From assembly GCF_042726155.1 (NCBI RefSeq), contig NZ_JBHXHV010000001.1, forward strand, positions 620,001-684,000: a DNA stretch of 64,000 nt, in the 5' to 3' direction. Below, piece after piece: positions 32,496 through 40,572 of the stretch (the stretch's first letter is position 1; each line of letters begins with the position of its first letter). Below the pieces are notes generated by a model. It did no database searches. It saw only the letters and a list, made by a program, of their open reading frames with translations, and was not told the DNA's origin. Position numbers and translations under genes: made by a program. This DNA comes from Leucobacter sp042726155 (GTDB taxonomy: Bacteria; Actinomycetota; Actinomycetes; Actinomycetales; Microbacteriaceae).

Positions 32496-33302
32496 ATGAG
32501 CATTCAGGTGCCATCTGCAACCCCGAATCGACTTCGCAACGCAGCGCTCGCGCCCATCGGAGACGAGGGACGCATTGAGTTGGTTGAGTCTCGAATCGTC
32601 CAGGCCATCACGGCGGGCGCGTTCACTGAGGGTGAGCGTTTGCCCAGCGAGACTGAGCTATCGGCCCTGCTCGGCGTAGCCGTGGTCACTGTTCGTGAGG
32701 CGCTCAGTAATTTGCGGCATCGCGGTTTGATTGAGACCCGACGCGGTCGCAACGGCGGTAGCTTCGTGCGGCTGAGTCACGGCTCGATCGAGGAATCCAA
32801 CGCCCGCGCCCTGCGCTTAATGTCGCGTGTCGCGCTTGCCGACCTCGCCGTGCACTATGAGGCCGTGTGTGGTGCGTGCGCTGAGTATGCGTGCCAGCGT
32901 GCCACTCAAGGCGAGCTTGATCTGGTCGCCACGGTGCTCGAGCGCGCACGCGGCCTCGACCGGGTTGCCTGGCGTCGCCGCATTACCGAGGTGCAACTCG
33001 AACTGGCCGCGCTCAGCCAGTCGGTGCGGTTGACCAAAGCGCACGTGCGCGTGCAAACCGAGTTCACGCCGCTACTCGCGCTGCAAGACATCGACAAGCA
33101 GGCTCGGGCCGCGACGCAGGATGCGCTGATGGCTCAGATTCGTGCGACGCGCGAACGAAACGTAAACGGTTCGCGTAATGCGGTGCGTGAAACCGTGCGG
33201 GCATCGGCGCGGTGGCTCGTGAGTCTCCAGGCCGATTTGCTCGCGGTTCCGCACGACGAGGATCTTCGTGCCACACTGGAAGCGCGTCGCCGGGAGCGCT
33301 AA
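32496..33302 (+). CDS. GntR/FadR-family transcriptional regulator
   Basis: A 268-residue regulator. The GntR winged helix covers residues about 20-90 (GEERLPSETELSALLGVAVVTVREALSNLRHRGLIETRRGRNGG resembles FadR closely in pattern), followed by an all-helical FCD-type effector domain to the end. The SD CGGAGGAG precedes the ATG. A Cache-domain gene follows 42 bp downstream and probably belongs to the same transcript; the pair may sense a carboxylate ligand. The ligand and target genes are unknown. Confidence 0.87.
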   Translation: MSIQVPSATPNRLRNAALAPIGDEGRIELVESRIVQAITAGAFTEGERLPSETELSALLGVAVVTVREALSNLRHRGLIETRRGRNGGSFVRLSHGSIEESNARALRLMSRVALADLAVHYEAVCGACAEYACQRATQGELDLVATVLERARGLDRVAWRRRITEVQLELAALSQSVRLTKAHVRVQTEFTPLLALQDIDKQARAATQDALMAQIRATRERNVNGSRNAVRETVRASARWLVSLQADLLAVPHDEDLRATLEARRRER

Positions 33303-33344
33303 CTCACGCGCTCAGTGGTGGCTTCAACGGGGAGGGAAAGTGTC

Positions 33345-34082
33345 GTGACTGCAACGCCCGATACGATTGATGCCCGGCTTGATTCTGCGATGCGCCACGT
33401 TGATGACTTCTTCGACGGCGTGTTCGCCCCGCTGGAGCGTTGGCTACCGCGCCTCGTCTCATCGCTCCGGCAGAGACGCGCAGACGGTGAATTAACGGGC
33501 GCTCAGCTGACCGCGCTCGTCGAGCCCGGCGCGAACGACGTGCTCGACACCCGGGGGCGACCGCTCTACGGTGCCGGTTTCTGCGCGAGCGAACGCTTGA
33601 TCGCTGGCGGCAGCCCGCTCGCCTGGTGGCAGGGCCCCGAGAGGAGTCTGCTCGCGACGTCGACGTTCGGCCCGGGGTATGAGACGACCGACCTGATGCG
33701 CCTGGAGTGGTACCGCGTGCCCGAGGCGACGGGCGACCGCCACGTTGCGGGGCCATTCGTTGACTACATCTGCTCGAACGAGGTCGCAATTACCTCGTCT
33801 ATGCCCGTGCTCGCCGACGGGGAGTTCTGGGGTGTTGCGTGCGCGGACGTGCTCGTATCGTCTCTAGAAAACGCGCTGTTGCCGATCTTCGCGGGCCACG
33901 CGGGAGTCACCCTCGTGAACGAGAACGGACGGGTGGTGCTGTCAAACGATCCCGACTACGTGACGGGGGATCGGTACGCGCCGGCTGACCCCGAACTCGG
34001 CCTCGCCGACCTCGAACGCTCGGGCGCGGCACGCCGCGTAATGTCGTCGATCAGCTACCCGTTCGCCCTCGTCGCGGCCTGA
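33345..34082 (+). CDS. Cache-domain-containing protein (soluble)
   Basis: A 245-residue protein with a Cache/PDC-like sensing fold. The segments FVDYICSNEVAITSSMPV, DGEFWGVACADV and VTLVNENGRVVLSND are typical of Cache repeats in extracellular receptors. No signal peptide or transmembrane helix is seen, so the domain is probably cytoplasmic, which is unusual for Cache. The GTG start 33345 follows GGGAGGG by 8 bases. It is paired with a FadR-type regulator, which suggests ligand sensing to assist that regulator. The three 17-bp repeats after it begin in its last codons. Confidence 0.72.
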   Translation: MTATPDTIDARLDSAMRHVDDFFDGVFAPLERWLPRLVSSLRQRRADGELTGAQLTALVEPGANDVLDTRGRPLYGAGFCASERLIAGGSPLAWWQGPERSLLATSTFGPGYETTDLMRLEWYRVPEATGDRHVAGPFVDYICSNEVAITSSMPVLADGEFWGVACADVLVSSLENALLPIFAGHAGVTLVNENGRVVLSNDPDYVTGDRYAPADPELGLADLERSGAARRVMSSISYPFALVAA

Positions 34083-34124
34083 CCCCGAACGCGGCCTGAC
34101 CCCGAACGCGGCCTGACCCCGAAC
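34074..34124. repeat. Three tandem copies of a 17-bp unit at the gene end
   Basis: GCGGCCTGACCCCGAAC occurs at 34074, 34091 and 34108. The first copy contains the stop codon of the Cache gene, so repetition began at the 3' end of the gene. Confidence 0.85.
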
Positions 34125-34134
34125 GTGGCCTGGA

Positions 34135-34185
34135 GGCGACAGAAACTCCGCCTAAAACGGGCTGAGAAGCGGAGTTTTTGTCGCC
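34135..34185. terminator. Bidirectional terminator hairpin
   Basis: GGCGACAGAAACTCCGC (34135-34151) pairs with GCGGAGTTTTTGTCGCC (34169-34185), 17 bp with one G-T pair, between the convergent Cache and manC genes. Confidence 0.75.
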
Positions 34186-34233
34186 GCCACCCGGGGTGGC
34201 CCCGGATCGCCGCCGCTCGGGATCGCCGCTGCC

Positions 34234-35364
34234 TTACAGCAGGTGGCCGCCGCCCGTCACCTTCATGCGGTTGACCAGATTCTTGACGTCTTGTGCGCGA
34301 CTCTTCGACGTCACCAGCAGAACGTCGGCGGTGTCGACCACCACGACGTCTTCCACGCCCACGAGCGCTACGAGACGGTTACTCTCGGAGACCACGATGC
34401 CGCTCGACGCGTCCGACAGCACCTGGGCGCCATCGCCGAGCACGGCGAGATCGCTTCCGCGCCCGCGGGTCAGCAGATTCGCAACCGAGGCGAAATCGCC
34501 CACGTCGTCCCAGTCGAAGTGCGCAGCGACGCAGACCATCTTTCCCGCGGCCGCGGCCGGCTCCGCGACGGTATAGTCGATCGCGATCTTGGGCAGCGTC
34601 GGCCAGAGCCGTTCACGCACCTCGGCACCGCGCTCCGTGTCCCACGCCGCCGCGATCTCGCGCAGCGACGCGACGAGGGACGGCTGATGCAGTGCCATTT
34701 GCTCCAGCAGCACTGACGCCCGCGCGATAAACATGCCAGCGTTCCAGAGGTAGCCTCCGTTTTTGAGGTACCCCTCCGCCTGCGCGGCATCCGGCTTCTC
34801 GACGAACTCGGTCACGTCGTAGACGTCGAACGGTGCCAGGTCGCGGCGCGCGTCCCCGCACGAGATGTATCCGAAACCTGTCGCGGGGTGGGATGGATGG
34901 ATGCCGATGGTCGCGATGTACCCCTGATCCGCCGCCTGCACCGCGGTCATCACGGCCCGCTGGAATAGCACCTCGCCGCGAATGACGTGATCCGCGGCGA
35001 ACGAACCCAAAATCGCGTCGGGATCGCGCAACTCGAGAATCGCTGCGGCGAGACCGATGGCCGCGGAAGAATCCTTTGGTTCGCTCTCCGTTACGAGGTT
35101 CGCTGGCAACAGCTCAGGCAGCTGTTCGGCGACGGAATCGCGGTGCGAGATCCCCGTGACGACCATTGTGCGTTCGGCGGGCGCGATTGGCGCGAGCCGA
35201 TCCCACGTCGCGCGCAGCAGTGAATCGCCCGATCCAGTGAGGTCGAGCAGAAACTTGGGGGCATTCGCGCGCGAGAGCGGCCACAGGCGAGACCCGACCC
35301 CGCCCGCCGGAATGACGCAGGTGAGCCGCTCGATGGCGGGCGTGGGCGCGGGGCTCTCGGTCAT
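34234..35364 (-). CDS. manC: Mannose-1-phosphate guanylyltransferase
   Basis: A 376-residue nucleotidyltransferase producing GDP-mannose for glycan and glycolipid synthesis. The N-terminal pyrophosphorylase signature is IPAGGVGSRLWPLSRANAPKFLL, and FAADHVI is the metal-binding region. It is a single-domain enzyme, without the fused phosphomannose isomerase found in many proteobacteria. ATG 35364 lies 5 bp after the end of the ALDH gene; TAGGCT 7 bases upstream inside that gene could be its own -10. It is not obviously related to the catabolic genes around it. Confidence 0.9.
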   Translation of the reverse strand: MTESPAPTPAIERLTCVIPAGGVGSRLWPLSRANAPKFLLDLTGSGDSLLRATWDRLAPIAPAERTMVVTGISHRDSVAEQLPELLPANLVTESEPKDSSAAIGLAAAILELRDPDAILGSFAADHVIRGEVLFQRAVMTAVQAADQGYIATIGIHPSHPATGFGYISCGDARRDLAPFDVYDVTEFVEKPDAAQAEGYLKNGGYLWNAGMFIARASVLLEQMALHQPSLVASLREIAAAWDTERGAEVRERLWPTLPKIAIDYTVAEPAAAAGKMVCVAAHFDWDDVGDFASVANLLTRGRGSDLAVLGDGAQVLSDASSGIVVSESNRLVALVGVEDVVVVDTADVLLVTSKSRAQDVKNLVNRMKVTGGGHLL

Positions 35365-35369
35365 GACAG

Positions 35370-36911
35370 TCAGCCTACTGCGCGGCCCCAGGAGAGAGAC
35401 TGACCGGCGGCGCTACGCGCCTGCGGGATGCCGAGCGGGTTTTCGTCTTGCAGTGCCGGAGGCAAGAACGCACTTGGCGCATTCTGGAACGCGACGGGGC
35501 GCAAGAAGCGACTGAGAGCGCCCGTACCGACGGAGGTGCTTGCATCGTTGGTTGTCGCGGGCCACGGGCCCCCGTGCTGCTGCGCTGGCGTCACCGCGAC
35601 GCCCGTCGGCCAACCGTCGAACACCACCCGGCCGGCGTGCGCGGTGAGCTCGGCGATTAGGGCCTCGAGGGCTGGGCGCAATTCGGTCTGCCCGGAGCGT
35701 TCACCGGCGCTCAGGTGGATCGTGCCGGTCAGGGTTCCCGTCACGAATTCGCCAACGAGCGGCGCCAGATCGGTGTCCTCCGGCACGTCGACGACGACGG
35801 AGAACGGGCCGAAAAGCTCCTCGGCGAGCAGCGCACGATGCGCGCGAAACGTGTCGAGAGTGACGCGAACAATGGTCGGCGTCACCCATCCGTCGCCGTG
35901 CTCGTCGATCCGGATCGAACCAGACACGAGGGGCTCGACGCCGTCGATAGCGAGCACCTCGTGGAGGCCGACGCGGTAAGCGTCCGCAATGCGCGGGCCA
36001 AGCATGCGGTGTTCCGCGCTGGGGGCGGAAGCCGAACCCGAACCCGAACCCGAAGCCGCGGCGACAAGCGACCGAATGAAGTCGTCGTTCACCGCTGCAA
36101 ACACGAGACCAGGCTTGGTACACAGCTGGCCGGCTGATCCAGAGACGCTCGCGAGGTACTGAGGTGCGAGGAGGGCGCCGCGCTCGGCGATCGCTTCGCG
36201 AGTAATGAACACCGGATTGACACTGCCAAGCTCGCCGTAAAACGGGATGGGGGCGGGGCGAGCAGCTGCGATGTCCGCGAGGATGCGGCCTCCGTGAGTG
36301 GACCCCGTGAACGATCCCGCGTGAATGCGCGCGTCTTTCAGTGCGGTGACGCCAGCGCGTTGGCCGTGGATCACCTGCAGGGTCCCCGCAGGCAGATTGA
36401 GTCCAGCAATGACGCGCTGGGCGACCGCCGCGGTTGCATCGGAGAGCGCGGGATGGCCTGAGTGAGCCTTTACGACAAGCGGGCAGCCCGCGGCGAGGAT
36501 CGAAGCGGAGTCGCCCCCGAGCACCGAGAACGCGAACGGAAAATTCGACGCCGCGAAATTGAGCACGGGCCCCACAGGAACGTGCGTGCGACGTAGATCC
36601 GGTCGCTCACCCAGTGCGAATTCGGGATCGAACTCGTCTATCCGCACGTCGAGGTGTGCGCCCAAGATGGCGGCGTCTGCGAATAACCGCAGCTGTGTGG
36701 CCGTGCGCGTGACCTCGCCACTGAGTCGTGCTCGCGTGAGCCCGGTCTCCCGTTCGGCGATTTCAATGAGACCGTCTCGGTCTGAGTCGAGTGCGCGCGC
36801 GAGAGAAACGAGGAGCGCGGCCCGAGATGCGGGAGAGAGTGCGGCGAGCGTCGGCGCGGCAAGCGCCGCCTGGGTGAGCACCTGGTCGAGTGCTTCGGGC
36901 GTGGTGTCCAA
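35370..36911 (-). CDS. Aldehyde dehydrogenase (NADP+), 2,5-dioxovalerate/ketoglutaric-semialdehyde type
   Basis: A 513-residue aldehyde dehydrogenase resembling enzymes that oxidise 2-oxoglutarate semialdehyde to 2-oxoglutarate. The nucleophile Cys is in GSAGQLCTKPGLVF and the general base Glu in FYGELGSVNPVF; the Gly-rich SFTGSTHGGRIL loop binds the cofactor. An unusual (SG)n stretch, AAASGSGSGSASAPS, interrupts the C-terminal half. The start is TTG at 36911 after AAAGGGA; the open frame runs to 37139 without family similarity. It is followed by manC and preceded by RidA. It would fit the final step after KdgD. Confidence 0.87.
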   Translation of the reverse strand: MDTTPEALDQVLTQAALAAPTLAALSPASRAALLVSLARALDSDRDGLIEIAERETGLTRARLSGEVTRTATQLRLFADAAILGAHLDVRIDEFDPEFALGERPDLRRTHVPVGPVLNFAASNFPFAFSVLGGDSASILAAGCPLVVKAHSGHPALSDATAAVAQRVIAGLNLPAGTLQVIHGQRAGVTALKDARIHAGSFTGSTHGGRILADIAAARPAPIPFYGELGSVNPVFITREAIAERGALLAPQYLASVSGSAGQLCTKPGLVFAAVNDDFIRSLVAAASGSGSGSASAPSAEHRMLGPRIADAYRVGLHEVLAIDGVEPLVSGSIRIDEHGDGWVTPTIVRVTLDTFRAHRALLAEELFGPFSVVVDVPEDTDLAPLVGEFVTGTLTGTIHLSAGERSGQTELRPALEALIAELTAHAGRVVFDGWPTGVAVTPAQQHGGPWPATTNDASTSVGTGALSRFLRPVAFQNAPSAFLPPALQDENPLGIPQARSAAGQSLSWGRAVG

Positions 36912-36954
36912 GGTGAGTTCCCTTTCAGTGCATCGGGTCGTGATCCGAGCGAGG

Positions 36955-37446
36955 TCAGTGAGCGGAGGGGTGGAGCGCGAGGCTGAGATCAATCTCGACG
37001 GTCGCGTTTTTCGGGAGCCGGGGTACGCCGATGGCGGTGCGCGCGTGGCGCCCGGCTTCTCCGAGCACGCTGCGCAGTAACCGTGAAGCCCCCTCGGCGA
37101 CAGCCGGTTGGTCTTCGAACTCCGGGCCGCTCGAAACATAGACCGTCAACTTCAGTAGCTGTGCGACCCGGTCGAGTCCAACCGCGTGGTCAATCTGTGC
37201 CAGCGCGTTGAGCGCGCAGAGCTCGGCCGCCTCGTGCCCGCGGGCCACGTCTGCTGCTGCCCACACCGCGCCGGTGAAGGCGACGACGCCGTCGAGCTTG
37301 GGGATTTGACCCGAGACGTATCCGGTGTCATTCCATACGACCACGGGATCGTACGAATACGACCCCGAGGTCACCCGAGGTAGGTGGCGCCCGAGCGAGA
37401 TGAGGCGTTCTGCGGGGGTGGACGATGGGGAACTGGTGTTGCTCAT
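36955..37446 (-). CDS. RidA-family protein (YjgF/YER057c/UK114)
   Basis: A 163-residue member of the RidA superfamily, whose core members hydrolyse reactive enamine/imine intermediates. The C-terminal RTAIGVPRLPKNATVEIDL matches the conserved Arg/Leu-Pro/Val-Glu-Ile block around the active site. The N-terminus is about 35 residues longer than core RidA. ATG 37446 follows AAGGGGCTCAGTG; GTG one codon upstream is possible. It is divergent from the SsuABC-like transporter and upstream of the ALDH gene, so it is probably part of the same catabolic pathway. Confidence 0.87.
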   Translation of the reverse strand: MSNTSSPSSTPAERLISLGRHLPRVTSGSYSYDPVVVWNDTGYVSGQIPKLDGVVAFTGAVWAAADVARGHEAAELCALNALAQIDHAVGLDRVAQLLKLTVYVSSGPEFEDQPAVAEGASRLLRSVLGEAGRHARTAIGVPRLPKNATVEIDLSLALHPSAH

Positions 37447-37500
37447 CACTGAGCCCCTTCCTAGGTGTGCGTGTCGCGGTGCACTGCCAGTGAAGCGATC

Positions 37501-37512
37501 GCGAACGTTCGC
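37501..37512. promoter_or_regulatory. Perfect 12-bp palindrome upstream of ridA
   Basis: GCGAACGTTCGC lies 55 bp upstream of the RidA start in the divergent region. It is a good candidate operator; no protein is assigned. Confidence 0.45.
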
Positions 37513-37620
37513 GTCCAGTATCGTTTTTAGTTCGAATGATGCGCTCTCGGTATTGAAGCGGAGAAAGCCGTGTCACCCATTGAGTGATGCTCCAAAGGTC
37601 TCAATAGATGCTGAAAGAGT

Positions 37621-37635
37621 GTTAGACAGGTATCT
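37621..37635 (+). promoter_or_regulatory. Shared 15-bp promoter element, copy A
   Basis: GTTAGACAGGTATCT precedes the transporter operon. Its TTAGAC could serve as -35, with AATACT about 19 bases on as -10. A 14/15 identical copy lies at 43280, before kdgD. The rest of the 313-bp region (37447-37759) holds no gene that I can support. Confidence 0.55.
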
Positions 37636-37759
37636 GGAGTGGCTTCAATACTGATGATCATGCTTCGTCCGCCTCATCGCCGAGGACTCGTCGAGAGTGG
37701 ATGCGCTTCCGAACTGACTCGCCCCGTGCGTGTCATCACACTTCGAACTAAGGAAGGCC

Positions 37760-38629
37760 ATGAACATCGATACTTCGAAGCACACGTTGGTGCAGGACCC
37801 GCAGAGCATCGCCGCTCCGTCGAGCCTCACTGAAACCATCGCCACCATTCCAGTCGTGCGTCGCCGCGTACTTCCGAGCGGCGTCGACAAAGCGATCAAG
37901 GCCGTCGTCGGCATGCTCGCGATCCTCGCCATCTGGGAACTCATCGTTCGTGTTTTTCAGATTCCGAGCTACCTACTCGTGGGGCCAATATCCGCGTTCG
38001 AAAAGCTCTTCGCGCAGCCCGACTACTTCGCGCACCACGCTTGGGTGACCGTAACTGAGGCCCTCGCCGGCTTTGCCCTCGGCACAGGGCTCGGTGTGCT
38101 CTGCGGCGCGACGCTCTTCTACATTCCGGCTGTGCGTCACTTCCTGTATCCGGCGCTCATTGCCGTGGACACCATCCCGAAGGTCGCGCTCGCGCCGCTC
38201 TTTATCGTCTGGTTCGGCTTCGGTTTCGAATCGAAGGCGTTCGTCGCGATGGCGATCGCGTTCTTCCCGCTCGTCATCAACACCTTCGACGGCCTCTCGG
38301 CCGTGCCGAACGAGCTGAAAGAACTCGCACGCATCAACAATGCGAGCGCCTGGATGCGCATGCGCAAGATTGAATTCTGGTACGCGCTTCCGTCGATTTT
38401 CTCGGGTGCGAAGATCTCGATCTCCCTCGCGGTGGGCGGCGCCGTCGTCGGTGAATTCATCGCGGGCACCGATGGACTGGGCCAGGTGATCCTCCGGGCG
38501 AACGCGCAGAGCGACCTCGCGACAATGTTCGCCGCATTCATGGTGCTCGCCGCCATTTCGCTCCTGCTCTTCTACCTCATCACAGTGATCGCGGCGCGAC
38601 TGCTGCCCTGGCGCAACCACGTCAAGTAG
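37760..38629 (+). CDS. ABC transporter permease (SsuC/TauC-like)
   Basis: A 289-residue permease with six predicted helices, of the nitrate/sulfonate/taurine type. The EAA-like coupling loop is NELKELARINNASAWMRMRKIEFWYALPSIFSG. The N-terminus (to about residue 45) is a hydrophilic lead. The ATG 37760 follows AAGGAAGG. It forms the channel for the adjacent SsuA-like binding protein and the SsuB-like ATPase. Transport substrate: unknown; the catabolic context suggests a carboxylate or related small molecule rather than a sulfonate. Confidence 0.88.
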   Translation: MNIDTSKHTLVQDPQSIAAPSSLTETIATIPVVRRRVLPSGVDKAIKAVVGMLAILAIWELIVRVFQIPSYLLVGPISAFEKLFAQPDYFAHHAWVTVTEALAGFALGTGLGVLCGATLFYIPAVRHFLYPALIAVDTIPKVALAPLFIVWFGFGFESKAFVAMAIAFFPLVINTFDGLSAVPNELKELARINNASAWMRMRKIEFWYALPSIFSGAKISISLAVGGAVVGEFIAGTDGLGQVILRANAQSDLATMFAAFMVLAAISLLLFYLITVIAARLLPWRNHVK

Positions 38630-38685
38630 TTCCCACGAACCGCAATCGCCCCGCTGCATATTCGTCTCAGAAAGGAAGCCCGCAC

Positions 38686-39729
38686 ATGCGCGCACAGAAA
38701 TCAGTGGTCGCGGCAATGATCGCCGCAACCGCACTCCTCGCCACCGGCTGCGCCGGATCCGGTGAGGCCGCCGAAGGCGGAACTGACCAGGTCAACTTCA
38801 TGCTCGATGTTGCCGTACTGCCCAAGCACGCCCCGTTCTACGCCGCTGTAGATGCCGGGTTCTTCAAGGCAGAGGGTATCGACGTCGAGATCATGCCGGG
38901 TTCAGGCTCTGCCAACACCGTCGCCTCGGTCGACACCGGTCGTGTCGACTTCGGGTGGGCCGATTACAACGTGTCGATCTTGAATCGGGCACAGGGGGCA
39001 TCCATCCGTCAGATCAACCTCGTGCAGGGTAAGTCAGCGTATGCAGCGCTCGCGCTTCCCGATTCTGGAATCAGCGATTGGGACGACCTCAAGGGGAAAA
39101 CCGTCGCCACCGAGGGCAATGGTGCCATGGTGGCGATGTGGCCAGCCGTGCTCGACAAGCTCGGCTGGGAAGAGGGCGACGTCGAGATCGTGTCTGCGGC
39201 CGGCGAAGCCAAGATTCCGGGTCTCATCGCGGGGCAGTGGGATGCGAATCTCGCGCTGTCCGTTTCAGACGGCCCCACCCTGATCGCCGAAGGGTACGAC
39301 CCCGTCATTCTCAACTGGGCAGATCTCGGGCTGCTGTACTACGGCAATGGCGTGATCACCTCCGATAAGACGATCGAAAAAGATCCTGATCTCGTCAAGC
39401 GCTTCAACCGTGCAATGCAGCGGGGGTTCGCGTGGGCATGCCAGAACCAAGACGAGACCGCGAAGTCATTCGAGGCCGAGGTGCCGGGCTTCGACGAGGC
39501 GGCGGTGGCTGACGCGATTTCTGGTCAGTGCGATCTGATGTGGGACGACGAGAACGTCGAGACCGGCTTCGGCACAATGAGCGACGCGGGCGTTCAGAAG
39601 CAGATCGATCTTGCCACCGAGTATCTCGGACTCGAAAACCCCGATGACATTTCACCCTCGGATATCTACACGAATGACTATCTTGAGCCGCTCGGACCCG
39701 ATGAGCAGATTGAGGCGCCGACCGCGTAA
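38686..39729 (+). CDS. ABC transporter substrate-binding lipoprotein (SsuA/NMT1-like)
   Basis: A 347-residue lipoprotein of the NMT1/THI5-like (SsuA/TauA) family. The signal peptide ends with the lipobox LLATGC (Cys about residue 22). Family features: LPKHAPFYAAVDAGFFKAEGIDVEIMPGSGSANT, a typical SsuA-type start, and the DWDDLKGKTVATEGNG segment. SD AAAGGAAGCC precedes the ATG. It lies between the permease and ATPase genes of the same transporter, an order typical of this class. Confidence 0.88.
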   Translation: MRAQKSVVAAMIAATALLATGCAGSGEAAEGGTDQVNFMLDVAVLPKHAPFYAAVDAGFFKAEGIDVEIMPGSGSANTVASVDTGRVDFGWADYNVSILNRAQGASIRQINLVQGKSAYAALALPDSGISDWDDLKGKTVATEGNGAMVAMWPAVLDKLGWEEGDVEIVSAAGEAKIPGLIAGQWDANLALSVSDGPTLIAEGYDPVILNWADLGLLYYGNGVITSDKTIEKDPDLVKRFNRAMQRGFAWACQNQDETAKSFEAEVPGFDEAAVADAISGQCDLMWDDENVETGFGTMSDAGVQKQIDLATEYLGLENPDDISPSDIYTNDYLEPLGPDEQIEAPTA

Positions 39730-39754
39730 GCGGATGGCGGAAGGGATACCGATC

Positions 39755-40537
39755 ATGACGATCACTGAACCGGTCATCAGCGTCCGCGACGTGGGCATGA
39801 CGTACACCGCACGAGACGGCTCGAGCAACACGGTGTTGCGCGGGTGCAACTTCGACATCGCCCCGGGCGAATTCGTGTCCATCGTGGGCCAGTCCGGCGG
39901 CGGCAAGACCACGCTACTGAAGATCATCTCCGGGCTCCTCGAGAACACCGAGGGGGAGGTGCTCGTGCGCGGACGCGGAGTCAAGGAGGCGTTGCGCGAC
40001 ATTGCGATGGTGTTCCAGAGCCCAACGCTGCTGCCCTGGCGCAACAATCTCGCGAACGTGCTGTTGCCGATGGAGTTTCGCAAGCGCGCAAACCGTGAGG
40101 CGCGGGCTCACGCGCTTGAACTCCTGGAGCTCGTGGGCCTGGGCGACAAAGCGAAGAACTACTCCTACGAACTGAGCGGTGGCATGCAGCAGCGCGTCGC
40201 CATCTGCCGAGCTCTCGTCTCGCACCCGGAGATATTGCTCATGGATGAGCCATTCGGCGCGCTCGACGCGATGACTCGCGACTCGATGAACTTCGAGCTG
40301 CAGCGCATCTGGCAAGAGACGAAACGCAGCGTGCTCTTCGTCACGCACAGTATCCCCGAGGCGGTGTGGCTGGCAGATCGCGTACTCGTCGTTGGCGATC
40401 GCCCCGGGCGCATCATCGCCGACATCCGGGTGGATCTCGCGAGACCGCGATCGAAAGACTCGCGCTACGCCGACGAGTTCGCAGACCTGGTTGCGCGGGT
40501 CGAGGGGCTCCTCGGCGTCGAAGCCGGCATCAGCTGA
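39755..40537 (+). CDS. ABC transporter ATP-binding protein (SsuB/TauB-like)
   Basis: A 260-residue ATPase of the nitrate/sulfonate/taurine class. Walker A is GQSGGGKTTLL, the signature LSGGMQQRV, and Walker B ILLMDEPFGALD; the switch His is in VTHSIPEAV. ATG 39755 was preferred because GGAAGGGA lies about 9 bases upstream; ATG 39734 is in frame but weaker. It energises the permease before it and is followed 35 bp later by the M24 hydrolase gene, probably on the same transcript. Confidence 0.9.
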   Translation: MTITEPVISVRDVGMTYTARDGSSNTVLRGCNFDIAPGEFVSIVGQSGGGKTTLLKIISGLLENTEGEVLVRGRGVKEALRDIAMVFQSPTLLPWRNNLANVLLPMEFRKRANREARAHALELLELVGLGDKAKNYSYELSGGMQQRVAICRALVSHPEILLMDEPFGALDAMTRDSMNFELQRIWQETKRSVLFVTHSIPEAVWLADRVLVVGDRPGRIIADIRVDLARPRSKDSRYADEFADLVARVEGLLGVEAGIS

Positions 40538-40572
40538 ACGAGAATCACGAAGCAGTTAGGAAGACACTCACC

